From NCBI GenBank assembly GCA_932294295.1, contig OW028584.1, positions 10,114,407-10,178,406 on the forward strand: 64,000 nucleotides of DNA, read 5' to 3'. This document shows positions 37,930 to 49,494 of the stretch, in pieces. The notes under the pieces were generated by a model. It was not told the origin of the DNA. It made no database searches and saw only the letters and a program-made list of their open reading frames with translations. Position numbers and translations under genes: made by a program. Numbering within the stretch: the first letter of the stretch is position 1; each line of letters begins with the position of its first letter. This DNA is from Alitta virens. Taxonomy: Eukaryota; Annelida; Polychaeta; Phyllodocida; Nereididae.

Positions 37930-39962
37930 GTGCGCCAGTCATTTGTAGCCAAGAACAACCCAGGCGTGCTCCACCAATATCAGCAGTTGCTGGTCTGGTT
38001 CCCCAATGATAGCGCCCACTACGTCATCGTGCGTCTGGAATTCACAGCCACCCTGAATGACGACAGAGACGTCTTTCACTACTTCCAAGACATTGACACC
38101 ATGGCCAAGCGAAATATCACCTGAATCTGGGTAACAAAGGCGAGACGGTTGTTTCAGACAACCCCACAGCCAAGTCCAGTCGACTGGACCTTCATGGATC
38201 CAGACGTGGCACCCGGATGTGTCTGAGAAGTAACACCTGCCTCAAGTAACTTCTGACAAGCTTGTACAAGCTTGTAACTCTAGCCCGATGCAGTTCTGTG
38301 ATATATAGTAAATGTAATATAGAGTGCCAGTCAATACGGATGCAAGGTCAACCTATACAGGCTCCTACGGGACCCCCTTGGGGTCTAAGGTGTGCGCCAG
38401 TCATTTGTAGCCAAGAACAACCCGGGCGTGCTCGACCAAAATCAGCAGTTGCTGGTCTGGTTCCCCAATGATAGCGCCCACTACGTCATCGTGCGTCTGG
38501 AATTCACAGCCACCCTGAATGACGACAGAGACGTCTTTCACTACTTCCAAGACATCGACACCATGGCCAAGCGAAATATCACCTGAATCTGGGTAACAAA
38601 GGCGAGACGGTTGTTTCAGACAACCCCACAGCCAAGTCCAGTCGACTGGACCTTCATGGATCCAGACGCGGCACCCGGATGTGCCTGAGAAGTGTCACCT
38701 GCCTCAAGTAACTTCTGACAAGCTTGTACAAGCCTGTAACTCTAGCCCGATCCAGTTCTGTGATATATAGTTCTAATATAGAGTGCAAGTCAATACGGAT
38801 GCAAGGTCAACCTATACAGGATCCTCTGGGACCCCTTGGGGTCTAAGGTGTGCGCCAGTCATTTGTAGCCAAGAACAACCCGGGCGTGCTCGACCAAAAT
38901 CAGCAGTTGCTGGTCTGGTTCCCCAATGATGGCGCCCACTACGTCATCTTGCGTCTGGAATTCACAGCCACCCTGAATGATCACAGCGACGTCTTTCACT
39001 GCTACAAAGACATCGACACCACGGCCAAGCGAAATGTCACCTGAATCCGGGTAACAAAGGCGACACTGTTGTTTCAGACAAGTGCCACTCACTCAACCCC
39101 ACAGTCAAGTCCAGTCGACTGGACCTTCAAGGATCCAGACGCGGCACCCGGATATGTGAGAGAAATGTCACCTGCCTAAAGTAACTTCTGACAAGTTTGT
39201 ACAAGCCTGAAACTCTAGCCCGATGCAGCTCTGGCACAACCAGGTCAATTTGGCCACCTGGTGCAACGGGCTGCGGCGTGTCAGTGCAAGATCACCTGTC
39301 CGCACCAGACCAACTGCTGCTGCGGTAACTATACCTCTTCCACGCGTACAACCAGACAAGGCGGATTCTGGACGAGAGGCTGGCTCCAATAGTGATATAT
39401 AGCAAAGCTAATAATGACTGCAAGTCAATACGGATGCAAGGTCAACCTATTCAGGGTCCTCCGGCACCCCCTTGGGGTCTAAGGTGTGCGCCAGTCATTT
39501 GTAGCCAAGACCAACCCGGGCGCGCTCGACCAAAATCAGCAGTTGCTAGTCTGGTTCCCCAATGATGGCGCCCACTGCATCATCGTGCGTCTGGAATTCA
39601 CATCCACCCAGAATGACGACAGCGACGTCTTTCACTGCTACCAAGACATCGAAACCACGGCCAAGCGAAATGTGACCTTAATCCGGGTAACAAAGGCGAG
39701 ACTGTTGTTTCAGACAAGTGCCACTCACTCAACCCCACAGCCATGTCCAGTCGACTGGACCTTCATGGATCCAGACGCGGCACCCGGATGTGTCTGAGAA
39801 GTGTCACCTGCCTAAAGTAACTTCTGACAAGCTTGTACAAGCCTGTAACTCTAGCCCGATGCAGTTCTGTGATATATAGTAAATGTAATATAGAGTGCCA
39901 GTCAATACGGATGCAAGGTCAACCTATACAGGCTCCTACGGGACCCCCTTGGGGTCTAAGGT
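37930..39962 (+). repeat. HOR unit 20, 2,033 bp, B' subtype
   Basis: A 37930, B' 38392, C 38850, D 39486. It shares with unit 19 the T at 38094, the T-allele palindrome (38256-38275) and the C at 38684. Private changes are 38207 and 39285 (both CpG C-to-T) and 38949 (G-to-T at CpG). Haplotype is G, G, A. Confidence 0.93.
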
Positions 39963-41995
39963 GTGCGCCAGTCATTTGTAGCCAAGAACAACCCAGGCGT
40001 GCTCCACCAATATCAGCAGTTGCTGGTCTGGTTCCCCAATGATAGCGCCCACTACGTCATCGTGCGTCTGGAATTCACAGCCACCCTGAATGACGACAGA
40101 GACGTCTTTCACTACTTCCAAGACATTGACAGCATGGCCAAGCGAAATATCACCTGAATCTGGGTAACAAAGGCGAGACGGTTGTTTCAGACAACCCCAC
40201 AGCCAAGTCCAGTCGACTGGACCTTCATGGATCCAGACGCGGCACCCGGATGTGTCTGAGAAGTAACACCTGCCTCAAGTAACTTCTGACAAGCTTGTAC
40301 AAGCTTGTAACTCTAGCCCGATGCAGTTCTGTGATATATAGTAAATGTAATATAGAGTGCCAGTCAATACGGATGCAAGGTCAACCTATACAGGCTCCTA
40401 CGGGACCCCCTTGGGGTCTAAGGTGTGCGCCAGTCATTTGTAGCCAAGAACAACCCGGGCGTGCTCGACCAAAATCAGCAGTTGCTGGTCTGGTTCCCCA
40501 ATGATAGCGCCCACTACGTCATCGTGCGTCTGGAATTCACAGCCACCCTGAATGACGACAGAGACGTCTTTCACTACTTCCAAGAAATCGACACCATGGC
40601 CAAGCGAAATATCACCTGAATCTGGGTAACAAAGGCGAGACGGTTGTTTCAGACAACCCCACAGCCAAGTCCAGTCGACTGGACCTTCATGGATCCAGAC
40701 GCGGCACCCGGATGTGTCTGAGAAGTGTCACCTGCCTCAAGTAACTTCTGACAAGCTTGTACAAGCCTGTAACTCTAGCCCGATCCAGTTCTGTGATATA
40801 TAGTTCTAATATAGAGTGCAAGTCAATACGGATGCAAGGTCAACCTATACAGGATCCTCTGGGACCCCTTGGGGTCTAAGGTGTGCGCCAGTCATTTGTA
40901 GCCAAGAACAACCCGGGCGTGCTCGACCAAAATCAGCAGTTGCTGGTCTGGTTCCCCAATGATGGCGCCCACTACGTCATCATGCGTCTGGAATTCACAG
41001 CCACCCTGAATGATCACAGCGACGTCTTTCACTGCTACAAAGACATCGACACCACGGCCAAGCGAAATGTCACCTGAATCCGGGTAACAAAGGCGACACT
41101 GTTGTTTCAGACAAGTGCCACTCACTCAACCCCACAGTCAAGTCCAGTCGACTGGACCTTCAAGGATCCAGACGCGGCACCCGGATATGTGAGAGAAATG
41201 TCACCTGCCTAAAGTAACTTCTGACAAGTTTGTACAAGCCTGAAACTCTAGCCCGATGCAGCTCTGGCACAACCAGGTCAATTTGGCCACCTGGTGCAAC
41301 GGGCTGCGGCGTGTCAGCGCAAGATCACCTGTCCGCACCAGACCAACTGCTGCTGCGGTAACTATACCTCTTCCACACGTACATCCAGACAAGGCGGATT
41401 CTGGACGAGAGGCTGGCTCCAATAGTGATATATAGCAAAGCTAATAATGACTGCAAGTCAATACGGATGCAAGGTCAACCTATTCAGGGTCCTCCGGCAC
41501 CCCCTTGGGGTCTAAGGTGTGCGCCAGTCATTTGTAGCCAAGACCAACCCGGGCGCGCTCGACCAAAATCAGCAGTTGCTAGTCTGGTTCCCCAATGATG
41601 GCGCCCACTGCATCATCGTGCGTCTGGAATTCACATCCACCCAGAATGACGACAGCGACGTCTTTCACTGCTACCAAGACATCGAAACCACGGCCAAGCG
41701 AAATGTGACCTTAATCCGGGTAACAAAGGCGAGACTGTTGTTTCAGACAAGTGCCACTCACTCAACCCCACAGCCATGTCCAGTCGACTGGACCTTCATG
41801 GATCCAGACGCGGCACCCGGATGTGTCTGAGAAGTGTCACCTGCCTAAAGTAACTTCTGACAAGCTTGTACAAGCCTGTAACTCTAGCCCGATGCAGTTC
41901 TGTGATATATAGTAAATGTAATATAGAGTGCCAGTCAATACGGATGCAAGGTCAACCTATACAGGCTCCTACGGGACCCCCATGGGGTCTAAGGT
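39963..41995 (+). repeat. HOR unit 21, 2,033 bp, B' subtype
   Basis: A 39963, B' 40425, C 40883, D 41519. It has the perfect palindrome at 40289-40308 and shared T at 40127. The C site reads CACACG, a third allele, with G at D and A in trailing leader. The trailing leader also has CCCCATGGGG (A at 41992), shared with the next unit. Private changes include 40132, 40982 (CpG) and 41384. Confidence 0.93.
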
Positions 41996-44028
41996 GTGCG
42001 CCAGTCATTTGTAGCCAAGAACAACCCAGGCGTGCTCCACCAATATCAGCAGTTGCTGGTCTGGTTCCCCAATGATAGCGCCCACTACGTCATCGTGCGT
42101 CTGGAATTCACAGCCACCCTGAATGACGACAGAGACGTCTTTCACTACTTCCAAGACATCGACACCATGGCCAAGCGAAATATCACCTGAATCTGGGTAA
42201 CAAAGGCGAGACGGTTGTTTCAGACAACCCCACAGCCAAGTCCAGTCGACTGGACCTTCATGGATCCAGACGCGGCACCCGGATGTGTCTGAGAAGTGTC
42301 ACCTGCCTCAAGTAACTTCTGACAAGCTTGTACAAGCCTGTAACTCTAGCCCGATGCAGTTCTGTGATATATAGTAAATGTAATATAGAGTGCCAGTCAA
42401 TACGGATGCAAGGTCAACCTATACAGGCTCCTACGGGACCCCCTTGGGGTCTAAGGTGTGCGCCAGTCATTTGTAGCCAAGAACAACCCGGGCGTGCTCG
42501 ACCAAAATCAGCAGTTGCTGGTCTGGTTCCCCAATGATAGCGCCCACTACGTCATCGTGCGTCTGGAATTCACAGCCACCCTGAATGACGACAGAGACGT
42601 CTTTCACTACTTCCAAGACATCGACACCATGGCCAAGCGAAATATCACCTGAATCTGGGTAACAAAGGCGAGACGGTTGTTTCAGACAACCCCACAGCCA
42701 AGTCCAGTCGACTGGACCTTCATGGATCCAGACGCGGCACCCGGATGTGTCTGAGAAGTGTCACCTGCCTCAAGTAACTTCTGACAAGCTTGTACAAGCC
42801 TGTAACTCTAGCCCGATCCAGTTCTGTGATATATAGTTCTAATATAGAGTGCAAGTCAATACGGATGCAAGGTCAACCTATACAGGATCCTCTGGGACCC
42901 CTTGGGGTCTAAGGTGTGCGCCAGTCATTTGTAGCCAAGAACAACCCGGGCGTGCTCGACCAAAATCAGCAGTTGCTGGTCTGGTTCCCCAATGATGGCG
43001 CCCACTACGTCATCGTGCGTCTGGAATTCACAGCCACCCTGAATGATCACAGCGACGTCTTTCACTGCTACAAAGACATCGACACCACGGCCAAGCGAAA
43101 TGTCACCTGAATCCGGGTAACAAAGGCGACACTGTTGTTTCAGACAAGTGCCACTCACTCAACCCCACAGTCAAGTCCAGTCGACTGGACCTTCAAGGAT
43201 CCAGACGCGGCACCCGGATATGTGAGAGAAATGTCACCTGCCTAAAGTAACTTCTGACAAGTTTGTACAAGCCTGAAACTCTAGCCCGATGCAGCTCTGG
43301 CACAACCAGGTCAATTTGGCCACCTGGTGCAACGGGCTGCGGCGTGTCAGCGCAAGATCACCTGTCCGCACCAGACCAACTGCTGCTGCGGTAACTATAC
43401 CTCTTCCACACGTACAACCAGACAAGGCGGATTCTGGATGAGAGGCTGGCTCCAATAGTGATATATAGCAAAGCTAATAATGACTGCAAGTCAATACGGA
43501 TGCAAGGTCAACCTATTCAGGGTCCTCCGGCACCCCCTTGGGGTCTAAGGTGTGCGCCAGTCATTTGTAGCCAAGACCAACCCGGGCGCGCTCGACCAAA
43601 ATCAGCAGTTGCTAGTCTGGTTCCCCAATGATGGCGCCCACTGCATCATCGTGCGTCTGGAATTCACATCCACCCAGAATGACGACAGCGACGTCTTTCA
43701 CTGCTACCAAGACATCGAAACCACGGCCAAGCGAAATGTGACCTTAATCCGGGTAACAAAGGCGAGACTGTTGTTTCAGACAAGTGCCACTCACTCAACC
43801 CCACAGCCATGTCCAGTCGACTGGACCTTCATGGATCCAGACGCGGCACCCGGATGTGTCTGAGAAGTGTCACCTGCCTAAAGTAACTTCTGACAGGCTT
43901 GTACAAGCCTGTAACTCTAGCCCGATGCAGTTCTGTGATATATAGTAAATGTAATATAGAGTGCCAGTCAATACGGATGCAAGGTCAACCTATACAGGCT
44001 CCTACGGGACCCCCATGGGGTCTAAGGT
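41996..44028 (+). repeat. HOR unit 22, 2,033 bp, B' subtype
   Basis: A 41996, B' 42458, C 42916, D 43552. The A monomer has a B-like tail GAGAAGTGTCACC instead of GAGAAGTAACACC. The C site is CACACG as in unit 21, D is G and the trailing leader is A. A private CpG C-to-T change is at 43439. An A-to-G change at 43896 makes a perfect 20-bp palindrome at 43893-43912. CCCCATGGGG recurs at 44015. Confidence 0.93.
43893..43912. other. Perfect 20-bp palindrome allele (left-arm A to G)
   Basis: ACAGGCTTGTACAAGCCTGT is fully self-complementary. Here the left arm changed (A to G at 43896), the opposite arm from the allele at 36223, so perfect symmetry arose twice by different mutations. Confidence 0.85.
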
Positions 44029-44952
44029 GTGCGCCAGTCATTTGTAGCCAAGAACAACCCAGGCGTGCTCCACCAATATCAGCAGTTGCTGGTCTGGTTC
44101 CCCAATGATAGCGCCCACTACGTCATCGTGCGTCTGGAATTCACAGCCACCCTGAATGACGACAGAGACGTCTTTCACTACTTCCAAGACATCGACACCA
44201 TGGCCAAGCGAAATATCACCTGAATCTGGGTAACAAAGGCGAGACGGTTGTTTCAGACAACCCCACAGCCAAGTCCAGTCGACTGGACCTTCATGGATCC
44301 AGACGCGGCACCCGGATGTGTCTGAGAAGTGTCACCTGCCTCAAGTAACTTCTGACAAGCTTGTACAAGCCTGTAACTCTAGCCCGATGCAGTTCTGTGA
44401 TATATAGTAAATGTAATATAGAGTGCCAGTCAATACGGATGCAAGGTCAACCTATACAGGCTCCTACGGGACCCCCTTGGGGTCTAAGGTGTGCGCCAGT
44501 CATTTGTAGCCAAGAACAACCCAGGCGTGCTCCACCAATATCAGCAGTTGCTGGTCTGGTTCCCCAATGATAGCGCCCACTACGTCATCGTGCGTCTGGA
44601 ATTCACAGCCACCCTGAATGACGACAGAGACGTCTTTCACTACTTCCAAGACATCGACACCACGGCCAAGCGAAATATCACCTGAATCTGGGTAACAAAG
44701 GCGAGACGGTTGTTTCAGACAACCCCACAGCCAAGTCCAGTCGACTGGACCTTCATGGATCCAGACGCGGCACCCGGATGTGTCTGAGAAGTGTCACCTG
44801 CCTCAAGTAACTTCTGACAAGCTTGTACAAGCCTGTAACTCTAGCCCGATCCAGTTCTGTGATATATAGTAAATGTAATATAGAGTGCCAGTCAATACGG
44901 ATGCAAGGTCAACCTTTACAGGCTCCTACGGGATCCCCTTGGGGTCTAAGGT
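44029..44952 (+). repeat. HOR unit 23, 924 bp, A-B pair only
   Basis: A 44029 and B 44491, each 462 bp, with C and D missing. B runs straight into the TAAATG-type leader of the next A. That leader carries CCTTTACAGG and GGGATCCCC (T at 44934), the same rare pair of states as the leader into unit 5. The simplest reading is an unequal exchange that joined a unit-22-like array to a unit-5-like array. Confidence 0.92.
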
Positions 44953-46985
44953 GTGCGCCAGTCATTTGTAGCCAAGAACAACCCAGGCGTGCTCCACCAA
45001 TATCAGCAGTTGCTGGTCTGGTTCCCCAATGATAGCGCCCACTACGTCATCGTGCGTCTGGAATTCACAGCCACCCTGAATGACGACAGAGACGTCTTTC
45101 ACTACTTCCAAGACATCGACACCATGGCCAAGCGAAATATCACCTGAATCTGGGTAACAAAGGCGAGACGGTTGTTTCAGACAACCCCACAGCCAAGTCC
45201 AGTCGACTGGACCTTCATGGATCCAGACGCGGCACCCGGATGTGTCTGAGAAGTAACACCTGCCTCAAGTAACTTCTGACAAGCTTGTACAAGCCTGTAA
45301 CTCTAGCCCGATCCAGTTCTGTGATATATAGTAAATGTAATATAGAGTGCCAGTCAATACGGATGCAAGGTCAACCTATACAGGCTCCTACGGGACCCCC
45401 TTGGGGTCTAAGGTGTGCGCCAGTCATTTGTAGCCAAGAACAACCCAGGCGTGCTCCACCAATATCAGCAGTTGCTGGTCTGGTTCCCCAATGATAGCGC
45501 CCACTACGTCATCGTGCGTCTGGAATTCACAGCCACCCTGAATGACGACAGAGACGTCTTTCACTACTTCCAAGACATCGACACCACGGCCAAGCGAAAT
45601 ATCACCTGAATCTGGGTAACAAAGGCGAGACGGTTGTTTCAGACAACCCCACAGCCAAGTCCAGTCGACTGGACCTTCATGGATCCAGACGCGGCACCCG
45701 GATGTGTCTGAGAAGTGTCACCTGCCTCAAGTAACTTCTGACAAGCTTGTACAAGCCTGTAACTCTAGCCCGATCCAGTTCTGTGATATATAGTTCTAAT
45801 ATAGAGTGCAAGTCAATACGGATGCAAGGTCAACCTATACAGGATCCTCTGGGACCCCTTGGGGTCTAAGGTGTGCGCCAGTCATTTGTAGCCAAGAACA
45901 ACCCGGGCGTGCTCGACCAAAATCAGCAGTTGCTGGTCTGGTTCCCCAATGATGGCGCCCACTACGTCATCGTGCGTCTGGAATTCACAGCCACCCTGAA
46001 TGATCACAGCGACGTCTTTCACTGCTACAAAGACATCGACACCACGGCCAAGCGAAATGTCACCTGAATCCGGGTAACAAAGGCGACACTGTTGTTTCAG
46101 ACAAGTGCCACTCACTCAACCCCACAGTCAAGTCCAGTCGACTGGACCTTCAAGGATCCAGACGCGGCACCCGGATATGTGAGAGAAATGTCACCTGCCT
46201 AAAGTAACTTCTGACAAGTTTGTACAAGCCTGAAACTCTAGCCCGATGCAGCTCTGGCACAACCAGGTCAATTTGGCCACCTGGTGCAACGGGCTGCGGC
46301 GTGTCAGCGCAAGATCACCTGTCCGCACCAGACCAACTGCTGCTGCGGTAACTATACCTCTTCCACTCGTACAACCAGACAAGGCGGATTCTGGACGAGA
46401 GGCTGGCTCCAATAGTGATATATAGCAAAGCTAATAATGACTGCAAGTCAATACGGATGCAAGGTCAACCTATTCAGGGTCCTCCGGCACCCCCTTGGGG
46501 TCTAAGGTGTGCGCCAGTCATTTGTAGCCAAGACCAACCCGGGCGCGCTCGACCAAAATCAGCAGTTGCTAGTCTGGTTCCCCAATGATGGCGCCCACTA
46601 CATCATCGTGCGTCTGGAATTCACATCCACCCAGAATGACGACAGCGACGTCTTTCACTGCTACCAAGACATCGAAACCACGGCCAAGCGAAATGTGACC
46701 TTAATCCGGGTAACAAAGGCGAGACTGTTGTTTCAGACAAGTGCCACTCACTCAACCCCACAGCCATGTCCAGTCGACTGGACCTTCATGGATCCAGACG
46801 CGGCACCCGGATGTGTCTGAGAAGTGTCACCTGCCTAAAGTAACTTCTGACAAGCTTGTACAAGCCTGTAACTCTAGCCCGATGCAGTTCTGTGATATAT
46901 AGTAAATGTAATATAGAGTGCCAGTCAATACGGATGCAAGGTCAACCTTTACAGGCTCCTACGGGACCCCCTTGGGGTCTAAGGT
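44953..46985 (+). repeat. HOR unit 24, 2,033 bp
   Basis: A 44953, B 45415, C 45873, D 46509. Haplotype is T at C, A at D, T in trailing leader. The leader into B is of the GATCCAG type, as in units 5-18, so the B' block has ended. It is the last unit with the exact 2,033-bp period. Confidence 0.94.
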
Positions 46986-49494
46986 GTGCGCCAGTCATTT
47001 GTAGCCAAGAACAACCCAGGCGTGCTCCACCAATATCAGCAGTTGCTGGTCTGGTTCCCCAATGATAGCGCCCACTACGTCATCGTGCGTCTGGAATTCA
47101 CAGCCACCCTGAATGACGACAGAGACGTCTTTCACTACTTCCAAGACATCGACACCATGGCCAAGCGAAATATCACCTGAATCTGGGTAACAAAGGCGAG
47201 ACGGTTGTTTCAGACAACCCCACAGCCAAGTCCAGTCGACTGGACCTTCATGGATCCAGACGCGGCACCCGGATGTGTCTGAGAAGTAACACCTGCCTCA
47301 AGTAACTTCTGACAAGCTTGTACAAGCCTGTAACTCTAGCCCGATCCAGTTCTGTGATATATAGTAAATGTAATATAGAGTGCCAGTCAATACGGATGCA
47401 AGGTCAACCTATACAGGCTCCTACGGGACCCCCTTGGGGTCTAAGGTGTGCGCCAGTCATTTGTAGCCAAGAACAACCCAGGCGTGCTCCACCAATATCA
47501 GCAGTTGCTGGTCTGGTTCCCCAATGATAGCGCCCACTACGTCATCGTGCGTCTGGAATTCACAGCCACCCTGAATGACGACAGAGACGTCTTTCACTAC
47601 TTCCAAGACATCGACACCACGGCCAAGCGAAATATCACCTGAATCTGGGTAAAAAAGGCGAGACGGTTGTTTCAGACAACCCCACAGCCAAGTCCAGTCG
47701 ACTGGACCTTCATGGATCCAGACGCGGCACCCGGATGTGTCTGAGAAGTGTCACCTGCCTCAAGTAACTTCTGACAAGCTTGTACAAGCCTGTAACTCTA
47801 GCCCGATCCAGTTCTGTGATATATAGTTCTAATATAGAGTGCAAGTCAATACGGATGCAAGGTCAACCTATACAGGATCCTCTGGGACCCCTTGGGGTCT
47901 AAGGTGTGCGCCAGTCATTTGTAGCCAAGAACAACCCGGGCGTGCTCGACCAAAATCAGCAGTTGCTGGTCTGGTTCCCCAATGATGGCGCCCACTACGT
48001 CATCGTGCGTCTGGAATTCACAGCCACCCTGAATGATCACAGCGACGTCTTTCACTGCTACAAAGACATCGACACCACGGCCAAGCGAAATGTCACCTGA
48101 ATCCGGGTAACAAAGGCGACACTGTTGTTTCAGACAAGTGCCACTCACTCAACCCCACAGTCAAGTCCAGTCGACTGGACCTTCAAGGATCCAGACGCGG
48201 CACCCGGATATGTGAGAGAAATGTCACCTGCCTAAAGTAACTTCTGACAAGTTTGTACAAGCCTGAAACTCTAGCCCGATGCAGCTCTGGCACAACCAGG
48301 TCAATTTGGCCACCTGGTGCAACGGGCTGCGGCGTGTCAGCGCAAGATCACCTGTCCGCACCAGACCAACTGCTGCTGTGGTAACTATACCTCTTCCACT
48401 CGTACATCCAGACAAGGCGGATTCTGGACGAGAGGCTGGCTCCAATAGTGATATATAGCAAAGCTAATAATGACTGCAAGTCAATACGGATGCAAGGTCA
48501 ACCTATTCAGGGTCCTCCGGCACCCCCTTGGGGTCTAAGGTGTGCGCCAGTCATTTGTAGCCAAGACCAACCCGGGCGCGCTCGACCAAAATCAGCAGTT
48601 GCTAGTCTGGTTCCCCAATGATGGCGCCCACTACATCATCGTGCGTCTGGAATTCACATCCACCCAGAATGACGACAGCGACGTCTTTCACTGCTACCAA
48701 GACATCGAAACCACGGCCAAGCGAAATGTGACCTTAATCCGGTTAACAAAGGCGAGACTGTTGTTTCAGACAAGTGCCACTCACTCAACCCCACAGCCAT
48801 GTCCAGTCGACTGGACCTTCATGGATCCAGACGCGGCACCCGGATGTGTCTGAGAAGTGTCACCTGCCTAAAGTAACTTCTGACAAGCTTGTACAAGCCT
48901 GTAACTCTAGCCCGATGCAGTTCTGTGATATATAGTAAATGTAATATAGAGTGCCAGTCAATACGGATGCAAGGTCAACCTATACAGGATCCTCTGGGAC
49001 CCCTTGGGGTCTAAGGTGTGCGCCAGTCATTTGTAGCCAAGACCAACCCGGGCGCGCTCGACCAAAATCAGCAGTTGCTAGTCTGGTTCCCCAATGATGG
49101 CGCCCACTACATCATCGTGCGTCTGGAATTCACATCCACCCAGAATGACGACAGCGACGTCTTTCACTGCTACCAAGACATCGAAACCACGGCCAAGCGA
49201 AATGTGACCTTAATCCGGGTAACAAAGGCGAGACTGTTGTTTCAGACAAGTGCCACTCACTCAACCCCACAGCCAAGTCCAGTCGACTGGACCTTCATGG
49301 ATCCAGACGCGGCACCCGGATGTGTCTGAGAAGTGTCACCTGCCTAAAGTAACTTCTGACAAGCTTGTACAAGCCTGTAACTCTAGCCCGATGCAGTTCT
49401 GTGATATATAGTAAATGTAATATAGAGTGCCAGTCAATACGGATGCAAGGTCAACCTATACAGGCTCCTACGGGACCCCCTTGGGGTCTAAGGT
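46986..49494 (+). repeat. HOR unit 25, 2,509 bp, A-B-C-D-D'
   Basis: A 46986, B 47448, C 47906, D 48542 (476), D' 49018 (477). The leader between the two D monomers is mosaic: A-type TAAATG spacing followed by C-type GGATCCTCTGGG with the shorter C run. D' has CAGCCAAGTCC where D has CAGCCATGTCC. Private changes are 47654, 48379 (CpG), 48407 and 48743. Disorder of the array starts here. Confidence 0.92.
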
